The translations under genes and the position numbers were made by a program. This document shows positions 38,474 to 51,200 of a DNA stretch of 64,000 bases, in pieces. The DNA comes from Elmis aenea. Its lineage: Eukaryota; Arthropoda; Insecta; Coleoptera; Elmidae. Below the pieces are notes generated by a model. That model did not search any database and was not told the DNA's origin. It saw only the letters and a list, made by a program, of their open reading frames with translations. The first letter of the stretch is position 1; the number at the start of each line of letters is the position of its first letter. Where the stretch lies: the NCBI GenBank assembly GCA_947652605.1, contig OX393577.1, positions 64,876,108-64,940,107 of the forward strand. Reading direction: 5' to 3'.

Positions 38474-39283
38474 ACAAGGGAGGGTTACGATATGTTGTCT
38501 CTAGAATCTGATCAAGGCTGTGTTTATTGCATCAAGAACATTAAAACTCAATGTGCCACTGGCCATTTCCTTCGGAAAAATAGGGGAAAAACTGAAAAAT
38601 TGTATAATAAAGGTAATTTTTGCGATCGCGTTGGCCATGAAATCGTCCGAGATAAAATCGAAATTTTTCTATTTACCAATGCGCGCATCCTTTGCAAGTT
38701 AAATGGTGTAAAGTTTTTGAAAATATCTTAAACTGTTCCGGAGAAAAATGCGAAAAACGAGGCCCTTGTAAAAACGGTTTTCCCTATGTTAAACGCCTAT
38801 GCAAGTCGCATAGATTTAGTTACCAGTTAACGAAACCAGCACACGCCAGCACAACGCTAGCACAACATTCTACATTTAAAAAAAAAAGTTTCATTTCAAT
38901 TGTGGGGTGCCCAGGACATGGGCCTTTGAAACAGATATACCACAACTTCTCAAATCATAGCGCTTTTGTAGGGGTTTCGTTTTTGACGATTTTCTCCAGA
39001 ACCGTTAAAGAGTTTTTCAAAACTTTGCACCATTTTACTTGCAAAGGATGCGCGAATTGGTAAATAGAAGAATTTCGATGTTATCTCTGACGGTTTCATG
39101 GGCAGCGCGATCGCAAAAATTACCCTTATTATTCAACTTTTCAGTTTGTCCCCTATTTTTTTTCGAAAGAAATGGGCAGTGGCACGTATAACTATGCAAA
39201 ACATTTAGCTTTGATGTTCTTGATGCAATAAACACAGCCTTGATCAGATTCTATCAACAACATATTGACCCTTCCTTTTAAGA
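38474..39283. repeat. Fold-back repeat family A, copy 3 (complete)
   Basis: About 810 bp. ACAAGGGAGGGTTACGATAT at the left faces a complementary end near 39240-39283; GAATCTGATCAAGGCTGTGT at 38502 is matched exactly in reverse at 39232-39251. The inner loop (38790-38960) is not palindromic. Random open frames only. Confidence 0.85.
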
Positions 39284-41463
39284 CTAGAGAAGCACAAAAC
39301 TATAATATTTTATCTTCATGCTACAGTTGAATTCTAATTGTTCTGGTAAGAACTCAAAACAAAGTTTGACGCTTCAGGCTTAGGAGTATTTAACAAATCT
39401 AACAACCACTTAAAAAGGGTCAAAATTTCGCTAACATGGCCTATTTTATACAGGCCACCTTTAAAGTTACAATCGCCCTATTGATTCTATTACGTTTATT
39501 ACATAACCACAAAAGAACTCCATATCCAACTTTCCAAAAATTAAACTTTTCTAATTTAACAGGCAGTCGAACAAATAAGCGTTCTTTTTTTTTTATAAGC
39601 AACATTTTTTTTTAAACGTTATTAGTCAAAACTGATTCATCTTATGATGGGATCTACTTCAAAATTCCACACATTTCGCAACTTTTACCCATTCTGCGGT
39701 CTCTTCCAATTTGTAAATGGTGACTAAGTTTGCGTTAATAACTTATTTATAAACGTATGTCAACGCTGTCACAAAACATCTTACAAATGAAGTAAGCTAC
39801 TAATAATAAATAACGTGTGCAGATTATGAAATGAATGTACCTCAAAAAAAAAACTAAATTGTTCCAACACTCTTCATACACAAATGCAAGGTAAATAATC
39901 GCGAATATCTGTAAGAGATTAAATCATTCTTTAAAATAAATTTGTTTTACGATAACAATAATCAATTTAGAGCTCGTTAAAATAAACAAATTTAAATACA
40001 ACTTGGCAAAGATTGTAATCGTTCAGATGGAGTAAAGTAAGGAACAAGTATACAACACATTCCAACGCAATGAATATAATAGCTCGATTAATCGAGAACA
40101 ATCTTCCACCTCAACAAATATTTCGAGCAAAAATGAAGTTTAAAAAAAAAGATGCAGGGTACAAGAAGAATATTTTTAACATGTTTATATCGGCGCCTAA
40201 ATTCCCACATAAACCATAAAACAGTCCAACAAAACACTTATTGATCACGCATCGAAATCAAGCAATCAATCATACTTATCGACAGACGTTTCTGAGCAAA
40301 TAATATATGAATAATAAAATAGAAAATAAACAACCAGTACATTCGTCTTCTTGGCGTTAAAAGCACATATCATAACAAATAAGTTTCACGTTACTTCTTC
40401 TAGAAGACTTAACAGAACAACCAGCATTAACTTTCATTAGCTAAATTGAGTTTAGTAATTAATATTTTAATCAAGTTCAAAAATAAACGATAAGAATGTT
40501 GTGATCACAAATTCGAATTCACACAATCCTCAAGTTAGATCATGTAAGAATAGGTTGGGTCAGGGAAAGGACGCAAATTCCACCTTCAATGAACCTGTGA
40601 TGTTCATCTTTTAGATGATTTTTAGCATTGTAACGGCTCCGAAGAACTAAACTTAAAAACAACGTTCTGGAACGTAAGCGCGGAATTCTAGGAAGGTCAA
40701 CAGGCTACGTCTCTTACTAATTTTATAATGAATTAAATAAGTTTTGTTAGTTATCTTGAAACAATTCGTTTAACTGAAACCCTAACTAAAATCAAAAAGT
40801 ATCTGGTACTGAAAGACACTGCATTGTGTCATGGATTCCTGGAAATTTGCAACCGCTGGATTATATACACACAAACTGAAATTATCAACTAAGAATACGT
40901 GAAGTTGTGCTTTAGCAAATCATTCACTGTAAAATTAAACGCAATTTTCAATATAGATTTTTTCAAATTAAAGTTTTATTGAAAGCTAGTGCATTCAGCT
41001 AATGGTTTACAAACATCAAACATTTAAAAAACTACGGGACGCCACTTTAAAAAATCCCATTTACTATTTCGCTCGGGAGATCAGAGAGCAGAAATGACGC
41101 TTTAATTTATTTCTGACGGACTAAAAAAACTGGTTTTGAGCTCCGAGCCAAAAGTCCGTGAATATCGTAAAAGTATTTGTCATTTTAAACAAAACCACAG
41201 AACCACTGCCAAATATTAGTTATAGCTGAATGTTTTTGAGTTATATTTACAAAACACACATATAACCAGACATCGGTTTACAAAAATAATCCGCGTAATT
41301 GCAATTTTCACATACAGGGTGACTCAAAATTGGTATATTATGGAGTTTGATTTTAATTCTTTGATAACAAAAACGACACTTGCTATAATCATTTGAGAAG
41401 TAAGTTACTAACAAGTTCAATAATTTTCTTTTAAACTCTTCGTGTTCGACTTGCACAAGGAAC
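39284..41463. other. Non-coding stretch
   Basis: AT-rich; a lone CAGGGTGACTC end at 41316 is mariner-type debris. No gene recognised. Confidence 0.4.
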
Positions 41464-41519
41464 GGAGCCGCATGAAAACTTGGAACATTCAAATATGGAA
41501 CGTTCAAATCTGGAAAATG
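41464..41519 (+). repeat. Dispersed repeat family B, copy 4 (left end only)
   Basis: GGAGCCGCATGAAAACTTGG through CGTTCAAATCTGGAAAATG. Confidence 0.75.
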
Positions 41520-43157
41520 AAAATTATGTGGTTATTGTAGCGTGTTCCTAGCGATATAAAACGCATTAATGCCATTTCCTTGGCGTTTATTTGCTTGGCG
41601 CGTTCTAATTTTACGCTAATGAACTTTAAAAGGTCTTTTATCCGATGCTTTTACCGTTGTAGTCGATGTGCCGCCATCCCGAGACAGTGACACGTTTAGG
41701 AAGGTCGTAATTTCCTCCTATTAAAGGAAAATATTGGACTTCTTACGTAAGCGAGCTTAAAGTTCAATTTTGTGCTGTGTCTCCGCTCAGCTGTGCTGAA
41801 ATAACAGGTTACGTCGTTAAGAGGGGTAGGTATCTCGATAGATGCACTCTGAATGCAAAGGGATGTTGTAATAGGGGGTGAGTCTGAGTGGGTCTGCTGC
41901 GTTCCTCTCTATATGGAATTATTCATGAACATGTCGGACAAGGACACGATCTAGCCGGTATCTGGTGGGCGTCTTACGAGCAGATTTGTGGATTTTTTTG
42001 TCGGAATACACTTAAGGGTTCGTCGCTTCGCCAGATTTCGTATTTCACGGCACATGTAGCTTTTGCTTGGGGACATAAACGTGCAAGATGTACGATTCCA
42101 AGAGCAGTCAAGTTCGTACCTTCACAAGATTAAAGAATTACTTATGTTCAGTTGACATTTTTGAATCTTTCCGAATGAAAATTCAACAAGCGTTTACAAC
42201 ACGGATACCTATATTTATTAACAGTTATTTTTGCAAAGAACGAGTTTCAGTTATTATCTATTCGTTTTTTTAACTACTTTACTTTAACACCAAACTTTTG
42301 GGATGTTCTTAAGATACTCTTTTTTTTTGAAAGTTGATTATTGTTTTCAATCGTTACTATGTGTTACTGTGTGCAAAACTGCTGCTGTCTCACAGTTCTT
42401 AGCACAAATCGCAAATAACCGAACGAAAATCCAGATTTTAACACCAACCTTAGAATTTTTTTGATATCTTACGTATTTAATTATAACGACTCGCAATTTG
42501 ATTTGTTCGTTATTTCTTCTAAACTGTAGAATTGTTTTTACAAGTTTTACATGTTTTTCGGGTGTATAAGAAATACCCTTTTTATTGGCTGCTAAAATTT
42601 TGCAAATTCCTTTGCTCCTAAACTCAAAAACACCTACTGAATAGTAGGTAATTAATTTAACAGCCATACCTACTTGAGTGTTCTTTGGCTTGTGTTGGCG
42701 TTTGTGGAAATGTTGTAAAAGTGTGTATAACGCCGTTAAACACGGACTCTATAACAGACAACCGCCAGAATTAACTTCCACGTGATTTTCCAGATGTCTC
42801 AGATAACTATGTATTTATGTTAATTATAGCAATTGGCACGCCAGCTATAATTCAGTAAATGTGTCTATTTAACGTTTAATTACATGTGTGTCGTTTTCTG
42901 GCTGACATCTTTCAAAAAGTTGCTAATTTCAAAGATAATTTCACGTATCCATCATAAAAATTTGGTTGTTTCATGTCACGGGACATACCCAGGCTTTCAT
43001 CTTGCTTTATTATTGTGAGCTTTCTTCAATACCGCCGTGTGTTATTTCGTGTTTTTTTTTAATGTTGACAGCGAGAAATAAACAGTTTTGTATATATATA
43101 TTTTTTTATTTTTAAATGTGGTGTATATTTCGTTATGGGGTAATAACCGATTTCAGT
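41520..43157. other. Non-coding stretch, GC-richer at 41540-42130
   Basis: The GC-richer block contains an 81-codon frame (41888-42133, +) that lacks an ATG at its start and any domain. A 106-codon minus frame (42667-42347) starts with ATG but also has no domain. Both are probably chance. Confidence 0.4.
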
Positions 43158-43550
43158 GGTGCGTCAGGGGTGTGGTTTAATCTATATTAAAGTAACGCTA
43201 CTAGTCGCCGAAATTCGTCAAAAAATTATCAACACCAAAATATTTAATTCCCTCTCCAAATTTATATTTTCGACCAATAACAAACTCGGATTTCTTAGAG
43301 ACGACTAATAAACGCATGAAAATCTGTTAATTGCGAAAAGGTTATTATAAGTGTATCATTATGTTTATTGGTCTTTTCTAGGAAATCTGAGTTTGTTATT
43401 GGTCGAAAATGCAAATTTGACAGGAGGATCAACGTCTGACAGGGGAATGTAAAATTATTATCGTGCAATAATACTATTATTGGTAGTCTCTAGAAGATTT
43501 AAGACTAGTTATTGGTTGAAAACGCAAATTTGACAGGTGAAGGAAATTTT
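43158..43550 (-). repeat. Repeat family D, copy 2
   Basis: Reverse complement of 10219-10612 with about 85-90 percent identity by eye, ending TGACAGGTGAAGGAAATTTT. The other end is truncated. Confidence 0.78.
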
Positions 43551-44939
43551 CAATTACAAATTCCGCATGCAAGCACGCGCGCAAGATAAGAACTTCACAA
43601 GTTCTACAACAAAATTCCTGCAAAAACATTGTTTCTGCCGCGGTCAGCTTGCGTTATCTTAAACACTAACAATTTTTCAATTTTATTTTTTACCTCACAC
43701 CGTCTTAGTGTGTTATTAAACGAGCACTGAAGTTTTATATTGGAATAAAAGCAGCTATATCCAAGAAACGCAAAATTTCAACATCGATCATAGCAAGTAA
43801 ATAAAACTAAATAAAACGACGTCATATCAAATATCAATCTCGATTAAACGAGATAAAAAGTCGCGACGTCGCAGGAAAACGAAATCAGCGCATAATTTTC
43901 GCGAATCTTTTGGGAAATTCGTCGTATAACAAAAATAGACACAACAGCACGTTAAAGGGACGGTAGTAAACTGCAGTTGTGGCCCTTCGTCCTAAAGGTA
44001 CAGACTGATCAATACTGCATTTGATTTATGGTCGTTGTCTCGCCAAATTCGAAGGGAGGGCCATGGCTACCGAACCCAATTACGACAGTCCGGTCAAATT
44101 AAATGTGTGCGAGTTATTAACGAGAAAATTCCGTCGGCCACTAATATAAGAAAATATTCGCCTGGACGTGTCGCAAAATGAAGACGAAAGAAGCAATTAA
44201 TAGATCGATTCTGATTGGAACGGCGATCAAAAGCTATTCAAGTCATGTGCGCAAGTGTTGGGCAATTGCTGCATTAAAAAAAATATTTTTGACGATGAAA
44301 ATATGCATTAATTATTTAATTGGCCATGATTTACACATATCTACAAAGGCTAAATAAAAAAAGCTCTCAAAGATCCATTTTTTGAAAAAAATCTATACCA
44401 GTTTCGACTCATCGTCATTTTTTTTCTAATTTTATTACACAATCGCTTATAACTTTTTTGGTGAAGCACGTTTTTCTGTGTCCCTCAAGGAACAAAATTA
44501 CAAGCGTTTAATTATTATGCGCGCGCTTATTCGATCAAGGAAATGGTCTTTTAGGTATCAAAAAATCATAAGTTTCAGTAAAAATTATTGTAGTTTGTTT
44601 AAAAAACAAACTGATTTTTTTTATCTGTAGTTGGGTCCTTATTTACGATTTTTCAATTCGACTTAAGACAAAACATTAACTACAACCAAAGTCACGAAAA
44701 TTTCTACTCTTGAAGTCAACAAATTGTAGTTTCTTTGTTTGAGTAAACTTTTACAAATTGCCAAAGACTCAATTCTAATGAATATTTAATTATTTAGTAC
44801 CTGTAATTTTGAAAAATCGTATTTTCCGGGTTTTCTTAATTTTCTCGGATACCGATTGAGATGGTTCCACTTTCTTTATGGATTAATATTGAGCACCAAC
44901 TTTGCCAAATATAAACCTATACTCTAACTCAGCGGTGGG
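43551..44939. other. Non-coding stretch with a GC-richer block
   Basis: 43850-44230 is GC-richer and unique in the window; it holds the small frame listed separately. From 44330 on it is AT-rich with nothing recognised. Confidence 0.4.
44063..44149 (+). CDS. Possible small ORF, 28 codons
   Basis: ATG in a strong start context (GGGCCATGG) opens a frame MATEPNYDSPVKLNVCELLT plus eight residues ending RRPLI and a TAA. It sits in a GC-richer unique block. No homologue is recognised. Could be a small peptide, an upstream ORF in an unseen leader, or chance. Confidence 0.2.
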   Translation: MATEPNYDSPVKLNVCELLTRKFRRPLI

Positions 44940-45181
44940 CAAACTTTTTTTGAAAAGGGCCAGTTTGCGCAAATAGTGTGACTAAAAGGGCCGCACTAAG
45001 AAAAATAATTATAATAACAACATTAATTATGTGTAAGTTGAGAGCGACAAAAAATTAAGCTATAAAAAAGCTATACATACATGTTATAGATATTTTTACT
45101 AATAAAGTAATTCATGGAGGGCCGCATGTAAAGCTACAAAGGGCCGCATGCGGCCCGCGGGCCGCGGTTTGCCCACCGCTG
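44940..45181. mobile_element. hAT MITE, 242 bp, intact ends
   Basis: Perfect 15-bp inverted ends CAGCGGTGGGCAAAC, with a perfect 8-bp target duplication CTCTAACT (44932-44939 and 45182-45189). The GGCCCGCGGGCCGC core near the right end is a GC island. Confidence 0.95.
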
Positions 45182-45245
45182 CTCTAACTAATACAATAAG
45201 CGAGATCCCCATGTTTAGACTCTAATTTCAATTTCTAATAGTGTA

Positions 45246-45827
45246 CAGGGTGGTCCAAAATCAATGGAATTACATGGGTATTTCGCCTTAGTCAATATAG
45301 AGAAACGGTTAAATTACCAAAAATGTGCAGCTTTTTGGGACAAACTGTTTTTTTTTTCACAGCCTACTTTTTGTTTTTCATCTTTAAACAAATTAAAAAA
45401 GCTTTTTAACTTGCGTATTATTGAACATAAATACATCAACCCTAATATATTTGGAATTGAAAAGAAATAAGGCATTTAAATAGGTCACAGCCAACTAAAG
45501 CTTCCACTTAAAAAAAGGTAAGTTTGTGTCATAACTTTTTAACGGCGAGCGTAAAAACATTTTTTTAGTACTATCAAAATCTAAATAAAGATATCTAAAA
45601 ATAATCTCCATAAACTTTTTCGATATTTACAACAATAAGAGAGATATGACACATTATAAATATAACAAAAAAACAGTTTTTTTTCTAATAACTCAAAAAC
45701 CGGATATGATAGAATATTTTTGAAAACGGTTCTAAGTTTGTCTCAAAAAACTGCACATTTTTAGTAATTTAACCGTTTCTCTATCTTGACTATTAAGCGA
45801 GATACCCATGTAATTTAGACCACCCTG
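45246..45827. mobile_element. Mariner-type fold-back MITE, 582 bp
   Basis: CAGGGTGGTCC at the left and GACCACCCTG at the right with TA on both sides. Arms match for more than 100 bases, e.g. GAGAAACGGTTAAATTACCA at 45300 against its complement near 45775. Confidence 0.88.
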
Positions 45828-45829
45828 TA

Positions 45830-46882
45830 CATGGCAGTTTTTAAATACAATTTTAAAATTTAAAAAATTTATACAGAGTGTCCCAGTTATAACTCCCTAA
45901 TTCTGTTACTTGTTTGCTACTAATAATCCTGTTTTTTTTAATGTCTATAATAAATTTTTCTTAAAGACGTTTTGATTAACCTACCCTACCGTTTGTTTTT
46001 TATTTTAAAAAAGTTTCTCTGAAAAAATGGATTCATTATAAATAGGGTTGCCAGAATATCTCTTTTAAAGAGAACATATCCTCTTTTTTATCCCGATCTT
46101 TTTGTTCACTCTCTTTTTTTATTCTAACAATGTTTATCCTCTTTTTCCCTTAGTAACTTTTGGTCAGATTTTTAAAAAAATTATAGAACTGAGTCGTTTA
46201 TAGGCCAAAGCAATAAACTCCACTTTATGATTTTATAAAATTTTAGTGCCAAAGCACTTGATTGATGTTTAACTTTTTATGTTTAAAACCAATTTCTTTA
46301 ATAATTAGGTTTAACAGCATTAAATGTCAAAAAAAATGTTGACCCTCGAATAATAAGTTATTTATTTCAGAATAAACAATTACTCCAGGAATATACTATG
46401 TAATACATTTTTTTACTTACAAATGTTCTGCTTTGCTTGATAAAGTAAAAAATGTTTACATAAAAACTTAATTTTTTTACAAATCGTATTTTTATTTTTT
46501 ATGTAGCAAAAATAAATTATTTGTGTGGAATCCGCTTGAAAAAGCCTAAACATACTTAATATATTTATTAACTAGCACTTGACGGGAATATTGTATATCT
46601 TAAATTTAAACTATTACTTTTTATAATACCGTGAGCTGCAAGTTCGACACTGTTATGTTACCGGTGAGTAAAAATTTACGGTTCATTAGACACAACTCAG
46701 TCGGTCAGATAGGTAACCACGACACAAAACGCCTACATCGGCATGCAACTAATTTGACATAACAGTTACGCAGGCTGTCTAAAAATGACAATAGTAGGCG
46801 TTTTGTTCAGCACACTGCATACCCATGTAGGCGCAACGTGTTAAGTGGGTTGCGTTTTGTAATTATGAATTACAATAAAAAC
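45830..46882. other. Non-coding stretch
   Basis: AT-rich; CAGAGTGTCCCAGTTATAAC at 45874 looks like an orphan element end, and a GGGTTGCCAGAATATCTCTT string at 46047 may be another. Confidence 0.4.
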
Positions 46883-47341
46883 CAGGGCTAGAAACCGAAA
46901 AAAATTTTGGTTAACGGTTAACCGAATTCAAGAACTTTATTTTTATAACGGTTTTTGTTGAAAAACCGGTTTTTTCCGTAAAAAACCGGTTTTGAAAAAA
47001 CCGGTTAATTTAACCGGTTTTTAACATTATTCAGATTTGGAATGCAAAGTATAAAAAGATATTATCTATTTATATTTTTATAATATATGTACAATCAAGC
47101 ATTCAGTAATTACTTTTGGTAAACTAATCACATTTAATACAGATTTTGTATTTTTTCAAAACAATTTTTATTAAAAACAGATGTTTAAAAAACCGGTTTT
47201 TTATTATTTTGGTTAAAGGTTACCGTTTTTTTTGCCTTTAAAAATAACGGTTTCGGTTTCGGTTAAAAATCACAATTTTGGACAAAAAATAAAGGTTAAC
47301 CGGTTTTTTAAACCGGTTTAAAAAACCGGTTTCATGCCCTG
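46883..47341. mobile_element. hAT MITE with eight AACCGGTT motifs, 459 bp
   Basis: Ends CAGGGCTAGAAACCG and CGGTTTCATGCCCTG are inverted, with a perfect 8-bp duplication ATAAAAAC (46875-46882, 47342-47349). AACCGGTT occurs at 46964, 46984, 46999, 47012, 47191, 47298, 47311 and 47324. Confidence 0.92.
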
Positions 47342-47349
47342 ATAAAAAC

Positions 47350-48159
47350 TAAACAATATTGTTCTTATGACAAACAAAATTAATTTCTGCAGTATACAGT
47401 AGTCGTAAACTTCAATAAAAATTAAAATAAATTGGGTTAAGATTAAGTTACTAAAGATTTGGTTTTGGACCAGAACTGTCAAAACACATTTATTAGTAAA
47501 AATCCAATAAAATTTAAACAATGCAATATTTATGTCTCAAATATGGATTTATAAAGTATATTGCACTAACTCAATCGAAAAAGGAAATAAAAATCAAACC
47601 ATATCTGGTAAGGATTAAATGATTAAAAATGTTGTTTTAGACCGGAATTGTCGAAACACAATTTAATTAGTAAAACTCCAAAAAAATAACTGATTCCACG
47701 AAATTCGTCACAACATTGTGACCTTTGCATAAATGCTTTTACCAGTAAATATGTAAACGCAGATAGTAATAAGGACTATGCAGGATGATTGCTTCCTTCC
47801 TGTACGCTTGTATGCAAACAAATTAACCACCTCAATGCACGCGAAATTTTCCATTTCAAGTAGATTAATCGCTTAATTGATCTAGTAATTACCTACTACG
47901 GAACAGTCGCAAATTTACACGAGTTTATCATAATATCGACGTTCAGAACACGAATGTCTTGCACAAAAAATATTTTAAGCAACCTGTAGGGAACAAAAAA
48001 AAAATCGATTACTGTAGATCACATCTGTCTTGTAAATTAAAACAAAAGCAAACCTAAAAAAAGTGACAGTTTATGAGTTAGATGTTTTAAAAAAAAAAAA
48101 AAAAGCAGATGTATCTTCAACAATCGAATACGCATGCAAAAAACAAAAGAGGCACTCAC
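47350..48159. other. Start of the intron after RhoGEF2 exon k
   Basis: No exon recognised; AT-rich with a poly-A run at about 48088. Confidence 0.4.
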
Positions 48160-48219
48160 CACTTGGATCTAAGTCGACTGCTGAATCTTTTTCTTCTGCT
48201 AATCTTTTTTCTTTTTCCA
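48160..48219 (-). CDS. RhoGEF2: RhoGEF2 exon k: last exon visible
   Basis: A 60-nt exon between acceptor TTTTTTTCAG and donor GTGAGT. With the base left over from the exon before, it reads MEKEKRLAEEKDSAVDLDPS and then a split Gly codon. It is a charged linker on the way to the DH domain. It is supported mostly by splice signals, phase and the neighbour exon. No later exon was recognised at lower coordinates. Confidence 0.78.
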
Positions 48220-51200
48220 CTGAAAAAAAAATCGAACATTAAAACTAACCACAAACGACATTTTACAAAATTTTGAACCGTTATCAAACTTCAAATAAGT
48301 AGAAATGTACAAATTTTAGTTTTAAAGAGTCAATTATGCACAAACAATTGATATGCCTTTAAAATAAGCCACAGATTTATTTAAAACTGCCATTAAGAAC
48401 TCCATACCATTTTAATTTTTAAAAAAAACAAAATTTTGTTTATTTAAATGACCAAACTTTAAACAAAAAATATTAAAACAAAATCATGTACTTACTGTGT
48501 AGAAACGTGGCACTATGTTTCCTTCGATGGTCCCGACTTTCAGGTCGAATACGTTCCATGAATTTTCCTATTCCTCGGTCCTTCTTATTGATGGGGCCCG
48601 GACAGGTGTCATCATACAATTTCACACAAAGGCGGTGGAGATTGATGAGACACACTATAATCAAACAAAAATAAACATAAGTTACTTGATCAATACATTA
48701 AACAGCAAATCAAATTATTCAAAACCATTACATAAAAGAATACTTAGAATCAAATTTGTAGTGAATTTTTAAAAATTCAAAGAGTGTGTTAGGATAGGGG
48801 GCGCAAACTAGGGGGCGCGACGAATGATGCGCAATGGCAGCCATGATATAATTTTAAAAGACAAAATTTAGCTTTTTTTCACATTTCATATATTTTTACG
48901 ATGTTGTATTTCTGTAACATTTCGGCTCAGTTGATCAAAAATTATTGATGCCTGCTAGCTTCAAAGCCAAAAAAAAAAAAGTTGGGAGGCGCAAGTTGAC
49001 ATGCTGAAAAAAATGGGGGCGGGGCATGAAAAGTTTGTGAACCCCTGTTTTAGGATGTCACAAAAATTACTGCACCACAAACTTCTTCAGGTTTATTATT
49101 ATTATTTCCGCGGAGGTGGTCCCCTTTCAGGTTCCTGTACTGCGACCTATTGGTCTATTGTACCCTCTGGTGATAGGCCCTTAAAGAAGTTCTGTCTTCA
49201 GGTTGCAATCATAATAGAAATTTTTAGACACAAAAAATTTATAAAAATTTCTCACCTGAACATTGGTAACCCTGTGGCCCGATTCCATAAATTATTTGAT
49301 GACAGTTGTTGCAGGCTATCACAGTATAATATTGTTGTGCGACAAATTGGTGTCCCTGTATATTTAACTGCAAAAAAAGACTCACATCAGCTATCGTACA
49401 ATTTAAAAAATTTCCATTTTAGTCTCCCCTCGTGGCATTATTGTTAAACACGAGGAAAAACGTTTTTCTTGGAATTGGATTAACCGTCGGTTCCAGTGTT
49501 TAATTAAAAACCATGCTTGCTACTTCCCACAAATAAAGTGAAGAGTTTTTGATACAATCTGAAGTGCTACATATGGTACTTGTGCAGGCAATTTATCAAA
49601 GATAAACATATGTAACTGCTAAATAATTAAATACACCCAAAACGTCCAGTTTCATTCAATAAACTAAACAGTTTACTGCATTCTTCAACCACAATGTTTT
49701 TGATTACAAACATTTTTAGTTGAATCAGCCACAATTTAAAAAACTAAATACTTTTATTTAAGTATAAGACACGTTTTTACATTTATAGCAAGGACCATCT
49801 ACATCAGTGTTTTTCACAATGGGGACAATTTGAACATTTTGGAGTGCAATTAGAAAATAATATTGCATTTTATAACATACAAAATGTTATAATTCGAATT
49901 CACTGAAAAAAATCGAATTAAAACCTGCCTTGTCTATGTCTCTTTTATATTAATTTGAAGTACATATCTTCTGTATTAAGTTTTTTGGAATTCAGTTCAA
50001 TATTAAGCCAGAGGGGGCACTAAAATCTCTGAAGCGTTGAGGTGGGGCAGGATTTAGAATAGATTGAGTGGAAAACACTAATTTACAAGCATTTTTACTC
50101 TAAAAAAGTGGCTCTCCCAAAATGATAAAATAAAGCAATTTTTTTCACAAGAAACTGAGAAATGGAGCTTCGAGAAAAATGTTGAAATCTGGACAAATAA
50201 AAACGAATTTTGAAAACACCCAACAATAAATAATATCAAACAACTTTAATTCCTTGGGGTTTTACCTGTGAAATAAAAAGTTCTACACAATAATTACAAA
50301 ACCCCCCAACACTGCACTTACAAATACCAAGAAATAACACTTTGAAATACACCTTAATCATATAAAATTGCACACAATTATCAACACCAAAAATAAAAAA
50401 AACAAATACACTAACCTTTCTAGAATATCTTCCTATAAATTTTGTGCGAAAAGACTTTTCTTTACTAACAAATGTGGGACACCTATCCAAAGCATGGCCG
50501 GCCGGTCGTACCCCAAACACTCTAGTGATCACTGTAGCAAGAGCCGCTGCAGTCAAGTACCGCCTTGGATCGTAATTTTCCCTGTCCAACTCTTCTCTGT
50601 AACCAAATAGCAGATGAGTCACAGTACTGTTAACAGATAGTTATGGCAAATTAATACAACAATGTTATCAATATGTACATGAAGCAGAAATATCCTACTA
50701 CAAAGTTGTGGTGATAAGATGATTATGGAAACGAAAAATGCGATTATGAGAAACATAAATTTTGGAACATTAACATAAAAGAACAATAAATATGTACATA
50801 ATTAAGTGATTTTAACACAAAAAGAACTTTTGTGGTTCACTTAAAAAAATATTTTTCGGTAATTTTTAAATTGGACCGTCTTTGCAACAAGGCTTATCAC
50901 CTACCCCAGGGGGCAAGCTCTCACATCTAAACAAATTTAGCCTATCCTGTTTAGGAAAAGGTTTTTTTAATGACATCGCATACCACAAAAGTGTCCCCCC
51001 AGTTTTACTTTTGCAATAGGTACTTGCCCAAAAACTCCCTCCCCAAGCCAAACTTCCAACATCTTGCCTTTAGGCAAAAGAAATTCAGTCATGGGCGTCC
51101 ATAGGGGAGGGCAAATGGGGCACTTGCCCCTCCCTAGAATCGAGTACTCCATTAATGACCAAATGAAAGAGGGTCAAGTTACAAGTTCATGCATTCCTTT

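Noticed and set aside
47899..47985. Candidate next RhoGEF2 exon before a GTAATT donor
   Set aside because: In the phase required after exon k it has a stop codon (TAG) just before the donor and no polypyrimidine acceptor.
48486..48772. Plus-strand frames over 48.5 kb
   Set aside because: Opposite-strand shadows of RhoGEF2 exon j, whose C1 motif and splice sites fix the minus strand.
50866..51152. Two overlapping minus frames of 61 codons
   Set aside because: They overlap the family E MITE and an intron; no splice phase fits the neighbouring exons.
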